Below, in pieces: positions 37,822 through 46,860 of a DNA stretch of 64,000 nucleotides; the stretch's first letter is position 1, and each line of letters opens with the position of its first letter. The notes beneath the pieces were generated by a model. It was given only the letters and a program-made list of their open reading frames with translations. It searched no databases and was not told where the DNA came from. A program made the position numbers and the translations under genes. The stretch comes from Segetibacter aerophilus (GTDB lineage: Bacteria > Bacteroidota > Bacteroidia > Chitinophagales > Chitinophagaceae): contig NZ_BJYT01000001.1 of NCBI RefSeq assembly GCF_007991655.1, forward strand, positions 248,001 through 312,000. The letters run 5' to 3'.

Positions 37822-37865
37822 GAAAAGAGTAAAAAGTAAAAAGGTAAAAGTAAAAAGTAAAAATT
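37822..37865 (+). repeat. Low-complexity AGTAAAA repeat in the nuoC-nuoD spacer
   Basis: Imperfect tandem copies of AGTAAAA / GGTAAAA fill the 58-bp spacer between nuoC and nuoD. Probably a product of replication slippage. Confidence 0.75.
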
Positions 37866-37879
37866 GAGGTCCGATTTGC

Positions 37880-39025
37880 ATGTATAGCCAGACTGAGATA
37901 TTGAAAGAACCTGAGATCAATTCTTCTAATAGTGCGGAAGGTGAGCTTGTGATAAATATTGGTCCCCAGCACCCGGCTACACATGGTGTCTTGCACCTGG
38001 TTGTTACGCTAAATGGAGAAACGGTAAAAAAGGTTGAACCTCATCTTGGTTACATTCATCGCTCTATCGAAAAAATGTGCGAGAGTTTAAGCTACCGGCA
38101 ATTTATTTACGTTACAAGCCGGATGGATTATCTCTCGGCCCACGTCAACAATCACGCATGCGCGATGACGGTTGAAAAAGCAATGCAAATAGAGGTTCCA
38201 ACAAGGGCTCAATACATACGGGTGATTATGGATGAATTAACCCGCATTGCTTCACATGAATTGTGGTGGGGAGCATTGGCGATGGACTTAGGAGCTTTCA
38301 CTCCTTTTTTCTATGCTTTTCGCGAAAGGGAAACTATTAATGACATTATGGAGCAAACATGCGGCGCAAGGCTCACAATGAATTACATGGTACCAGGCGG
38401 AGTGATGGCAGATATACATCCAAGCTTTCAACAAAAAGTAAAGGATTTTATCAAATTGTTTAAATCGAATATTGATGAGTATGATGAGCTCGTTACAGGA
38501 AGTGTCATTTTTCAAAGTCGTATGAAAGGAGTGGGTTGTCTGTCGAAAGAAGATGCTATCTCTTATGGTTGCACCGGTCCCGTTGCACGAGGAAGCGGGG
38601 TACATTGTGACATCAGAAAGATTTATCCATACGAGATCTATAAACAAGTTGAGTTTAATGAAATAATAGAGACGGCAGGAGATTCCTTTTCGCGTTACCT
38701 GGTTAGAATAAAAGAGATGAAAGAATCAATTAAGATCATAGAACAATTAATTGATAACATACCTGAAGGTGATTACCAGGCGAAAACAAAAGCCGTTTTG
38801 AAATTGCCGAAAGGTGAGTTTTATACCCGCGTAGAAACTGCAAGAGGAGAACTGGGAGTTTATATAGTAAGTGAAGGGGGGACAACGCCGTATAGGATAA
38901 AATTCAGGTCGCCCGGATTTTCAAATTTATCAGCATTAGATCATATGGTAAGAGGTAGCAAGATTGGCGATCTTATGGCAACAATGGGAACCCTGGATTT
39001 GGTAATTCCGGATATTGATAGGTGA
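37880..39025 (+). CDS. nuoD: NADH-quinone oxidoreductase subunit D
   Basis: 381 residues. The N-terminal motif NIGPQHPATHGVLHL and the following LGYIHRSIEKMCE line the quinone site of the 49-kDa subunit, which is related to the large subunit of NiFe hydrogenases. The sequence directly after nuoD leads to nuoH, without nuoE, nuoF or nuoG. ATG at 37880 gives a short N-terminal tail before the conserved part. Confidence 0.95.
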   Translation: MYSQTEILKEPEINSSNSAEGELVINIGPQHPATHGVLHLVVTLNGETVKKVEPHLGYIHRSIEKMCESLSYRQFIYVTSRMDYLSAHVNNHACAMTVEKAMQIEVPTRAQYIRVIMDELTRIASHELWWGALAMDLGAFTPFFYAFRERETINDIMEQTCGARLTMNYMVPGGVMADIHPSFQQKVKDFIKLFKSNIDEYDELVTGSVIFQSRMKGVGCLSKEDAISYGCTGPVARGSGVHCDIRKIYPYEIYKQVEFNEIIETAGDSFSRYLVRIKEMKESIKIIEQLIDNIPEGDYQAKTKAVLKLPKGEFYTRVETARGELGVYIVSEGGTTPYRIKFRSPGFSNLSALDHMVRGSKIGDLMATMGTLDLVIPDIDR

Positions 39026-39083
39026 GGGAATTAGGAATAGGAAAATTAGGAATATTTTGACTTTTGACTTTTTAATTTAAAAC

Positions 39084-40160
39084 ATGTTCAGCTTACAAGG
39101 CATAACAAGCGGAATTCAAAGCTTTCTCCATGCACGATTTAGCGCTTCGGGAGTCTTGATTTTTGAAAGTCTGATTGTGATTCTGTTAGCTACTACTTTG
39201 TTTGCTTTGCTAGGATTGGTATTGGTATGGATGGAAAGAAAAGTTGCAGCTCAAATGCAAATTCGACTTGGTCCAAATAGGGTAGGGCCAATGGGAATTT
39301 TTCAAACGTCTGCAGATACATTAAAGCTGATTTTAAAAGAAGGGTTAACACCTGATGGCGCGGATAAGCTTCTGTTCAACCTGGCTCCGTTTGTCGTTAT
39401 GGTCGTTGCCATGTTATTGCTTGCGCCAATTGCTTTTGCAAAAGGTTTCCAGGTATGGGACATTAATATTGGAGTGTTGTACATAACAGCAGTTTCTTCT
39501 TTGTCAGTGATTGGAATTTTAATGGCGGGATGGGCAAGTAATAATAAATATTCATTACTAGGCGCCATGCGAAGCGGTGCACAAATAGTAAGCTATGAGT
39601 TATCAGCAGGACTATCTATTCTAACGATTGTTGTCTTAACCGGAAGTTTGCAACTAGGAGATATAATTAATGCGCAGCAAAATGGATGGTGGTTGTTTAA
39701 GGGCCATATACCGGTGATAATTGCGTTTGTAATTTTTATTATTGCAGCAACAGCCGAAACAAACAGGGCTCCATTTGATATGGCTGAAGCAGAGTCGGAA
39801 TTGACTGCAGGATTTCACACAGAGTATTCGGGGATGAAGTTCGCGTTGTTTTTTCTTGCGGAATACATCAACATATTTATCGTGTGTGCTATTGCGGCAA
39901 CTCTTTTTCTTGGTGGATGGATGCCATTGCATATTGGCAACTGGCAAGGCTTCAACCACCTAATGGATTACATTCCATCTTCCATCTGGTTCTTCGCCAA
40001 AACATTCGCTTTAATTTTCCTGATCATGTGGTTTAGATGGACTTTTCCAAGATTAAGAGTTGATCAATTGCTAAATTTAGAATGGAAGTATTTGTTGCCA
40101 ATCAGCTTGTTCAACTTGTTATTAGTAACTGTTATTGCAATATTGGGATGGCATTTCTAA
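39084..40160 (+). CDS. nuoH: NADH-quinone oxidoreductase subunit H
   Basis: 358 residues, eight or nine membrane helices. Signatures include WMERKVAAQMQIRLGPNRVGP and AAETNRAPFDMAEAESELTAG, which hold the charged residues of the quinone-binding E-channel. It links the peripheral arm to the proton-pumping arm. It follows nuoD by 58 bp. Confidence 0.95.
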   Translation: MFSLQGITSGIQSFLHARFSASGVLIFESLIVILLATTLFALLGLVLVWMERKVAAQMQIRLGPNRVGPMGIFQTSADTLKLILKEGLTPDGADKLLFNLAPFVVMVVAMLLLAPIAFAKGFQVWDINIGVLYITAVSSLSVIGILMAGWASNNKYSLLGAMRSGAQIVSYELSAGLSILTIVVLTGSLQLGDIINAQQNGWWLFKGHIPVIIAFVIFIIAATAETNRAPFDMAEAESELTAGFHTEYSGMKFALFFLAEYINIFIVCAIAATLFLGGWMPLHIGNWQGFNHLMDYIPSSIWFFAKTFALIFLIMWFRWTFPRLRVDQLLNLEWKYLLPISLFNLLLVTVIAILGWHF

Positions 40161-40213
40161 GTTTTAAGTGTAAAGTTTTAAACTCTGACCCGAGCTTTAA
40201 ACGCTAAAGTTTT

Positions 40214-40690
40214 ATGTTTCTAAAAGAATATTTATCTGACATCTATCACGCAACAAAGTCTCTTCTCACTGGCATGAAGAGAACCGGTTATTATTTTGTT
40301 CATCCGAAAGAAATAATAACCGAACAATATCCTGATAACCGGGAAACATTAAAAATGGCTGATCGGTTTAGGGGAGAAGTGATTATGCCGCACGACGCAA
40401 ATAATGAACATGCTTGCACTGGCTGCACTGCCTGCGAGTTGGCCTGTCCAAACGCCACTATAAAAATTATTACAAAATTTGACGTAACACCTGAGGGCAA
40501 AAAGAAAAAGGCCCTTGACACATTTGTTTATCATCTCGAGCTTTGCACGATGTGCAACTTGTGCGTGGAGGCTTGTCCTACTGACGCGATAAAAATGGGA
40601 CAAAATTTTGAACATAGCGTATACGACAGAAGTATGCTGCTTAAGAAGTTGAACAAGCCCGGATCGAAGATTAGGGAAGGGGTTGAGTAG
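40214..40690 (+). CDS. nuoI: NADH-quinone oxidoreductase subunit I
   Basis: 158 residues. Two [4Fe-4S] ferredoxin motifs are present: HACTGCTACELACPN (CxxCxxCxxxCP) and LCTMCNLCVEACPT. They carry clusters N6a and N6b toward NuoB. With NuoE, NuoF and NuoG not encoded here, NuoI would be the entry point for electrons from an alternative donor (inference). Confidence 0.95.
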   Translation: MFLKEYLSDIYHATKSLLTGMKRTGYYFVHPKEIITEQYPDNRETLKMADRFRGEVIMPHDANNEHACTGCTACELACPNATIKIITKFDVTPEGKKKKALDTFVYHLELCTMCNLCVEACPTDAIKMGQNFEHSVYDRSMLLKKLNKPGSKIREGVE

Positions 40691-40698
40691 GGTTGGGA

Positions 40699-40745
40699 GT
40701 TGTGAGTGATAAGTTGTAAGTGATAAGTTGTGAGTGATAAGTTCT
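40699..40745 (+). repeat. Tandem AGTTGTGAGTGATA-like repeat in the nuoI-nuoJ spacer
   Basis: About three and a half units of AGTTGTGAGTGATA / AGTTGTAAGTGATA, ending AGTTCTAGTT. The rest of the 118-bp spacer is pyrimidine-rich (TTTTGCCTTTTGCCTTTT at about 40776-40793). Related to the inverted form at 45282-45332. Confidence 0.8.
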
Positions 40746-40808
40746 AGTTAATAGCCTGGGTTTTTACTTTTAAATTTTGCCTTTTGCCTTTTTAATTAAA
40801 CCAATCTA

Positions 40809-41429
40809 ATGACTGCATCACAAATAATATTTTACGCCATTTCTGCTTTCATTTTAGGCGCAGGGTTATTGTCTGTCACCTCCACAAAAATTTTTCGGGC
40901 GGCTATCTGGTTATTGTTTTCGTTGGTCGGCATTGCTGGTCTGTATTTCTGGATGCAGGTTGAGTTTGTTGCTGCGGTACAAATAGTTGTATACGTTGGT
41001 GGCATCGTTGTTCTTATCATCTTCTCTATTTTCCTTACACAAGAATCGGGCAAAAAAATGCCTAAACCTTCAGCAAGGAAAACTGTCTTTTCTGTTCTGT
41101 CGGCTCTCTTTGGTTTCGGCTTTACTTATAATCTCATAAGTAAATATGGCTTCCCTATTGGCAATACAAAACCCTTTACTGTGGCAGTTAGCGATATCGG
41201 CACTCAAATGCTTAGTACTACCAACTATGGCTACATTTTGCCTTTTGAAGTGGTGAGTATGTTATTGCTTGCTTCTATGATTGGCTGTATCGTTATTGCA
41301 ATGAAAACGCCGGAACAAAAACCTGGCGAACCAAAGCAAATAAAGGTAACTAACAACGAAGATGCACCGGCACCGACAGTAGTAGTTATTCCATCTGTTC
41401 CGGAACCATTAATAATTGCGGAGGTATAG
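40809..41429 (+). CDS. nuoJ: NADH-quinone oxidoreductase subunit J
   Basis: 206 residues with five membrane helices, then a proline- and valine-rich C-terminal tail (about 170-206) facing the cytoplasm or periplasm. The core LLFSLVGIAGLYFWMQVEFVAAVQIVVYVGGIVVL is the NuoJ signature with the pi-bulge helix. The long tail is a mild extension. It ends one base before the nuoK ATG. Confidence 0.93.
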   Translation: MTASQIIFYAISAFILGAGLLSVTSTKIFRAAIWLLFSLVGIAGLYFWMQVEFVAAVQIVVYVGGIVVLIIFSIFLTQESGKKMPKPSARKTVFSVLSALFGFGFTYNLISKYGFPIGNTKPFTVAVSDIGTQMLSTTNYGYILPFEVVSMLLLASMIGCIVIAMKTPEQKPGEPKQIKVTNNEDAPAPTVVVIPSVPEPLIIAEV

Positions 41430-41430
41430 T

Positions 41431-41745
41431 ATGAATGAAGTTCCATTAACCCATATTCTTTTTGTAAGCACAGCGTTGTTCTTTATTGGCATGTATGGGT
41501 TATTTACCCGAAAAAATTTAATTACAATGCTAATGTCAATAGAGCTTTTGCTCAATAGCGTTAACATCAACTTTGTCGCGTTCAATAAGTATCTATTTCC
41601 CGATAAGTTAGACGGAGTCTTCTTTACCATTTTCATTATTACGATCGCTGCTGCTGAGGCTGCTGTTGCCATTGCTATTATTATCAACTTATATAGAAGC
41701 CATAAATCTATCGATGTGGAGGATGCAACCGAATTGAAATTTTAA
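41431..41745 (+). CDS. nuoK: NADH-quinone oxidoreductase subunit K
   Basis: 104 residues with three membrane helices and the two conserved membrane glutamates (SIELLLNSVNINF and AAAEAAVAIAI). The start is ATG at 41431, preceded by a strong ribosome binding site GCGGAGGT at 41418-41425, uncommon in Bacteroidota; an upstream TTG at 41416 is rejected. The near-overlap with nuoJ explains the need for a clear site. Confidence 0.94.
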   Translation: MNEVPLTHILFVSTALFFIGMYGLFTRKNLITMLMSIELLLNSVNINFVAFNKYLFPDKLDGVFFTIFIITIAAAEAAVAIAIIINLYRSHKSIDVEDATELKF

Positions 41746-41792
41746 ATTGCTATAGCTCCACTTAAAAGGAGAGAACCGGAAAAACGACTGAT

Positions 41793-43727
41793 ATGAATTA
41801 TCTTATACTAATACCTCTACTACCTTTTGCAACCTCTGTTTTACTTGGGTTGTTTGGAAGAAAGTATTTTAAGACATCTTCAGGTATCATCGCAACGGCC
41901 TCATTGCTTGCTTCCGCAATTCTTTCTCTGGTCACAGCCTATAACTATTTTTTTGTAAGTGGTAAGGTGAATGGCAGCTATCAGAAGATTATTGCCCTAC
42001 AATATAATTGGCTTCAATTCTCACCAAATGTCTCTATCGATATGGGTATCATTCTCGATCCTATTTCAGTAATGATGATCGTTATTGTTACTTTCATTTC
42101 ATTGATGGTGCACATTTTTAGTTGGGGTTATATGAAGGGTGAAACGAGGTTTGCAACCTACTACGCCTTTCTTTCCCTGTTTACTTTTTCAATGCTTGGA
42201 TTGGTTCTTTCTTCTAACATTTTCCAGGTCTACATTTTTTGGGAGTTGGTAGGAGTGTCGTCTTATCTGCTAATAGGATTTTACTACAATAAACCTTCAG
42301 CAGTAGCTGCATCCAAAAAAGCTTTTATCGTTACGCGCTTTGCTGACTTCGGTTTTTTAATAGGTATTTTAATTATGGGATTTTATGGCGGTACCCTCGA
42401 TATCTCCACCCTTATCGAACGCTTAACTTCTACTCAGTCTACAGAATTTATAAGCATTTCAACAGCTTCATTTTTAGGAATATCAGCCCTCACCTGGGGA
42501 TTGACATTGGTGTTTATTGGTGGTGCTGGTAAATCGGCGATGTTTCCTTTGCACGTTTGGTTACCGGATGCGATGGAAGGGCCAACTCCTGTATCTGCGT
42601 TAATTCACGCAGCTACGATGGTCGTTGCAGGTGTTTATTTAGTCGCTCGATTGTTCCCCATCTTTTCAATGGATATCGCTGCCCTAAATATTGTAACCTG
42701 GGTAGGTGCTTCCTCCGCTTTGATTGCTGCGGTCATCGCTTGTACTCAAACCGATATCAAAAGGGTGCTGGCCTATTCTACCATGTCGCAGCTCGGCTAT
42801 ATGATGTTTGCTTTGGGAATAGCCAGAAATGAGGGTGAAAGCAGTGTAGGATATACCGCTTCAATGTTTCATTTGTTTACGCATGCGTTCTTTAAATCAC
42901 TATTATTTCTCGGTGCAGGGGCTGTTATTCATCTCGTGCACAGCAACGATATGAAAGATATGGGCGGTTTAAGAAAGCGGATGCCTTTGACGCATCTATC
43001 GTTCTTAATTGCGTGTTTGGCAATTGCAGGGATCCCACCTTTTGCAGGGTTTTTTAGTAAAGAAGAAATATTGCTTGCCGCCTTTCAAACCAATAAAATC
43101 ATCTATTTCCTTGCGCTGTTTACTGCAGCCCTTACAGCCTTTTATATGTTCAGGTTGTATTTTTCTATTTTTTGGAATAACACTTCGAAAAGCTCCAAAG
43201 TATTTGAAGCAGAGCATGGTCATGAAGGAACAATTTCTATGAAGCTGCCTTTGATAATATTGTCTGGGTGCACCCTTGTCGCAGGGTTTGTTCCTTTTTC
43301 AAAGTTTGTTACAGCAGATGGAGCTCCTCTTGAAACACACTTCAGCATAATATTTTCAATTGCTCCTGTCGTATTATCGGTTCTTGCCATTTTAATTGCA
43401 GCTAATCTTTATAAGACTCACAACGAAAAGCCCGCAAAAATTGCTGCTTCATTAGGAACCTTTTACAAGGTGGTAACAAGAAAGCTTTATATAGATGAAG
43501 CATATGTTTTTATAACTAAGAAAGTCATTTTCAACTTCCTTGGAAGACCTGCAGCATGGATTGATCGAAACATCATAGACGGTTGTGTTAATGGATTAGC
43601 CTATGTTACAGCAACAACGTCTAACGCCATAAAAGTTGTTCAATCAGGAAGGATACAAAATTACGCCTTGTATTTTTTTGGAGGTATTGCAGGATTAGCA
43701 ATCGTATTTATTTATTGGTGGAAATGA
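41793..43727 (+). CDS. nuoL: NADH-quinone oxidoreductase subunit L
   Basis: 644 residues with about 15-16 membrane helices plus the long lateral helix near the C-terminus. Antiporter-like signature: FWELVGVSSYLLIGFYY, AGKSAMFPLHVWLPDAMEGPTPVSALIHAATMV and HLFTHAFFKSLLFLGAGAVIH. It is one of three proton-translocating subunits at the tip of the membrane arm. Full length. Confidence 0.95.
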   Translation: MNYLILIPLLPFATSVLLGLFGRKYFKTSSGIIATASLLASAILSLVTAYNYFFVSGKVNGSYQKIIALQYNWLQFSPNVSIDMGIILDPISVMMIVIVTFISLMVHIFSWGYMKGETRFATYYAFLSLFTFSMLGLVLSSNIFQVYIFWELVGVSSYLLIGFYYNKPSAVAASKKAFIVTRFADFGFLIGILIMGFYGGTLDISTLIERLTSTQSTEFISISTASFLGISALTWGLTLVFIGGAGKSAMFPLHVWLPDAMEGPTPVSALIHAATMVVAGVYLVARLFPIFSMDIAALNIVTWVGASSALIAAVIACTQTDIKRVLAYSTMSQLGYMMFALGIARNEGESSVGYTASMFHLFTHAFFKSLLFLGAGAVIHLVHSNDMKDMGGLRKRMPLTHLSFLIACLAIAGIPPFAGFFSKEEILLAAFQTNKIIYFLALFTAALTAFYMFRLYFSIFWNNTSKSSKVFEAEHGHEGTISMKLPLIILSGCTLVAGFVPFSKFVTADGAPLETHFSIIFSIAPVVLSVLAILIAANLYKTHNEKPAKIAASLGTFYKVVTRKLYIDEAYVFITKKVIFNFLGRPAAWIDRNIIDGCVNGLAYVTATTSNAIKVVQSGRIQNYALYFFGGIAGLAIVFIYWWK

Positions 43728-43801
43728 ATGGGCATCATCAGAATCCTGACAAAGCGAAATCGAATCTAACCTATGGTACTAGTGGCACTAAAAAGTAATT
43801 T

Positions 43802-45280
43802 ATGAACTTATCGTTGTTGATTATTATCCCGCTACTTACCGCCGTTGGTGTCCTGTGTTGCAGGGAGTCTAAACAGGTGAGAACAATTTCACTTCTGGGT
43901 GCCATCGTGCAACTTGCATTGTCTCTTTTTTTATTATTTCAATACTCACAATCACATGTAGTCACTTCGTCGGATATGATGTTTCAGTCTAGCTATAACT
44001 GGTTTAAACCTCTTAATATTAATTACCATATTGGTGTAGATGGAATATCAATTGCGATGATCTTACTTACTGCTTGTATCGTAGTAGCAGGAGTGCTCAT
44101 TTCTTGGACAACTGAAAAGCTAAGTAAGGAATATTTCTTTTTATTAATGCTACTGAGCGTTGGGGCTTATGGGTTCTTTATTTCGCTTGATTTGTTTACC
44201 CTTTTCTTTTTTCTCGAAGTGGCTGTCATACCAAAGTTTTTGTTGATCGGGATTTGGGGAAGTGGCAGAAAAGAATATAGCGCGATGAAACTCGTCTTGA
44301 TGCTCATGGGAGGATCAGCTTTAGTGTTTGTCGGAATAGCAGGTTTATACTGGAACGCGAGCACTTGGGATATTTTGCAAATAGCTCAAACACCTCTTCC
44401 AATTCATATTCAGAAGATTTTTTTTCCTTTTGCTTTCATAGGCTTCGGAGTTTTTACGGCATTGTTTCCATTTCATACCTGGGTTCCTGACGGCCACTCT
44501 TCAGCGCCGACTGCTGCTTCTATGTTCCTCGCCGGGATATCTATGAAACTTGGTGGTTATGGATGTTTGCGTGTCGCTACTTATTTGATGCCTGATGCAG
44601 CGCATGCATACTCGTGGATCATTATTCTCCTTGCAACAATTGCCATCATTTATGGTGCCTTTGCTACTATGATGCAGACGGATCTAAAGTATATCAACGC
44701 GTATTCATCAGTTAGTCATTGCGGGTTTGTTTTGCTTGGTATCGGCATGCTTACAAAAACCTCCATTAATGGTGCTGTATTGCAAATGGTTTCCCATGGT
44801 TTGATGACAGCCCTTTTCTTTGCCACCATTGGTATGATCTACAGCAGAACACATACTCGTTTAGTTGCACAATTAGGCGGCCTGCTAAAGGTAACGCCTT
44901 TCATCTCTACCGTATTTGTGATTGCTGGTTTATGCTCTTTAGGACTACCGGGACTAAGTGGATTTGTCGCAGAAATGACAGTATTTATGGGCTCTTGGCA
45001 AAACCCTGATAAGTCGTATCGGCTCGCTACCATACTTGCATGTGCTTCCATCGTTGTAACGGCGGTATACATTCTGAGGGCAACAGGGAAAACAATTATG
45101 GGTCCAATAAGCAGCACTTACGAAACATTGAACGATGCGCGCTGGAATGAAAAACTCGCTGCTGGTATTTTGATTATCGGAATTGTAATAATTGGCGTAG
45201 CACCGTTTCTTATTAATCAACTAATAGGACCTGGAACAGATGAAATCGTGACCAAGGTGCTCGGTACTGTCAACCCCTAA
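43802..45280 (+). CDS. nuoM: NADH-quinone oxidoreductase subunit M
   Basis: 492 residues with about 14 membrane helices. Signatures: FFFLEVAVIPKFLLIGIWG (E in the membrane), FPFHTWVPDGHSSAPTAASMFLAGISMKLGGYG and QTDLKYINAYSSVSHCGFVLLG. Proton-pumping antiporter-like subunit. It follows nuoL by 74 bp. Confidence 0.95.
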   Translation: MNLSLLIIIPLLTAVGVLCCRESKQVRTISLLGAIVQLALSLFLLFQYSQSHVVTSSDMMFQSSYNWFKPLNINYHIGVDGISIAMILLTACIVVAGVLISWTTEKLSKEYFFLLMLLSVGAYGFFISLDLFTLFFFLEVAVIPKFLLIGIWGSGRKEYSAMKLVLMLMGGSALVFVGIAGLYWNASTWDILQIAQTPLPIHIQKIFFPFAFIGFGVFTALFPFHTWVPDGHSSAPTAASMFLAGISMKLGGYGCLRVATYLMPDAAHAYSWIIILLATIAIIYGAFATMMQTDLKYINAYSSVSHCGFVLLGIGMLTKTSINGAVLQMVSHGLMTALFFATIGMIYSRTHTRLVAQLGGLLKVTPFISTVFVIAGLCSLGLPGLSGFVAEMTVFMGSWQNPDKSYRLATILACASIVVTAVYILRATGKTIMGPISSTYETLNDARWNEKLAAGILIIGIVIIGVAPFLINQLIGPGTDEIVTKVLGTVNP

Positions 45281-45281
45281 A

Positions 45282-45332
45282 AACTTACAACTAGAACCTA
45301 AAACTCACAACTCACAACTTACAACTCACAAC
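45282..45332 (-). repeat. Tandem GTTGTGAGTTGTAA-like repeat in the nuoM-nuoN spacer
   Basis: On the minus strand this reads repeated AGTTGTGAG and AGTTGTAAG units with GGTTCTAGTT near the end. It is a reverse-complement relative of the repeat at 40699-40745. Confidence 0.8.
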
Positions 45333-45341
45333 CTATTCCCT

Positions 45342-46751
45342 ATGTCGATTGACTTCCTAATGCTACTGAAACAAGAGATGATGCTCATTGTCATCATCTT
45401 TATCCTCATGTTTTTGAAGCTGGGTAAAGACAGGAGCAATGAGAGTTATATGACCATTGTCAATGCACTGCTGCTGGCCAATGTTGTGATAGGTTTTTTT
45501 GGAAACGAGGAGGGAGTTTTGTTTGCTGAAATGTTTCGTACCAACAAACTAATGGTTCTGGAAAAAAACATTCTAAATCTTGGGATGCTAATTATTTCGA
45601 TGCAATCTTTTGTTTGGCTGAAGACCCACAAACATGTTCCGGAATTTTACATACTACTGCTATCAACAATGCTTGGAATGTTCTTTATGATCTCCGCGGG
45701 CAACCTGTTGATGTTCTACCTCGGTCTCGAACTATCTACTATCCCTCTGGCTGCGGCTGCTAATTTTGATTTGGCAAAGAGACGTTCGTCAGAAGCGGCA
45801 ATGAAACTTATTTTCTCTTCAGCGTTTTCGTCTTCTTTATTGTTGTTTGGGATTTCTTTAATCTACGGTACTACGGGTACCCTGATCTTCTCCCAGATAC
45901 CACTGCATCTCGGTAACAATCCCTTGCAAATATTTGCATTCATTCTTTTGCTTGCCGGACTTGCCTTTAAAATATCTGTTGCTCCATTTCATTTATGGAC
46001 CGCCGATGTGTACGAAGGTGCTCCTGTCGCGGTCACGTCGTTTCTTTCTGTTGTTTCGAAAGGGGCAGTGTTGTTTGTGTTTGTTTCTGTTTTGTATACA
46101 GTCTTTAAACCCTTAGCCGGCGCGTGGTATAACATGTTATTTATCTTATCATTGCTAACAATTATCATTGGTAACCTTTTTGCTATAAGACAAGACAATT
46201 TCAAACGTTTCCTTGCATTTTCTTCCATTGCGCAAGTTGGATTTATTTTAGTCGGCATAAGCGGAAGTTCAACATTTGGATCAGCATCGGTGGTCTATTT
46301 TGTCTTGATATATGTCTTCTCTAACCTTGCTGCATTTGGGGTAATCTCGCTAGTAAGTTCGATCACAGGCAATGAAAGCATCAGCAATTACAGAGGATTT
46401 TATAAAACCAATCCTGTGCTTTCATGGATCCTTACATTAGCGTTATTCTCATTGGCCGGAGTACCGCCGACAGCAGGATTTTTTGGTAAGTTTTTTCTAT
46501 TATTTGCCGGGGCAGGAAAAGGCAATTATTGGTTCATAACTATTGCAGCACTAAACATGATCATCTCGTTCTACTATTATTTAAGAATTGTAAAAGCAAT
46601 TTTTATGGATGAAAATGACCATCCTATTCCGCGGGTTTTAATTCCTTTGATGCCCCGTCTTGCCCTTTATACCTGTATTGCGGGGGTATTGGCTGTAGGG
46701 TTTATCAGCTATATCTACGATTATATTCATTCTTTGAGCAGGGGGATGTGA
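45342..46751 (+). CDS. nuoN: NADH-quinone oxidoreductase subunit N
   Basis: 469 residues with 13-14 membrane helices. Antiporter-like features: FYLGLELSTIPLAAAANFD (membrane E), KISVAPFHLWTADVYEGAPVAVTSFLSVVSKGA and FKRFLAFSSIAQVGFIL. Last core subunit of the operon. ATG at 45342 follows the low-complexity spacer. Confidence 0.95.
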   Translation: MSIDFLMLLKQEMMLIVIIFILMFLKLGKDRSNESYMTIVNALLLANVVIGFFGNEEGVLFAEMFRTNKLMVLEKNILNLGMLIISMQSFVWLKTHKHVPEFYILLLSTMLGMFFMISAGNLLMFYLGLELSTIPLAAAANFDLAKRRSSEAAMKLIFSSAFSSSLLLFGISLIYGTTGTLIFSQIPLHLGNNPLQIFAFILLLAGLAFKISVAPFHLWTADVYEGAPVAVTSFLSVVSKGAVLFVFVSVLYTVFKPLAGAWYNMLFILSLLTIIIGNLFAIRQDNFKRFLAFSSIAQVGFILVGISGSSTFGSASVVYFVLIYVFSNLAAFGVISLVSSITGNESISNYRGFYKTNPVLSWILTLALFSLAGVPPTAGFFGKFFLLFAGAGKGNYWFITIAALNMIISFYYYLRIVKAIFMDENDHPIPRVLIPLMPRLALYTCIAGVLAVGFISYIYDYIHSLSRGM

Positions 46752-46758
46752 AGGTTGA

Positions 46759-46812
46759 ATAACGAATAATGAACAGTAAATAATGAATAATGAATAATGG
46801 AAAATGAATAGT
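46759..46812 (+). repeat. Low-complexity AATAATGAATA repeat after nuoN
   Basis: Imperfect units of AATAATGAATA/GAACAGTAAATAATG fill the first half of the spacer between nuoN and the next gene; the second half is a CAAACTTTAAA-like run. No hairpin terminator was seen, so readthrough into the next gene is plausible. Confidence 0.7.
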
Positions 46813-46860
46813 AAAAAGCTTCAAACCTTAAAGTCAAAACTTTAAACTTTAAACCCTCCC

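Noticed and set aside
40691-40808. Possible CRISPR-like array in the nuoI-nuoJ spacer
   Set aside because: The units are 14-bp imperfect tandem copies without spacers; this is simple-sequence DNA.
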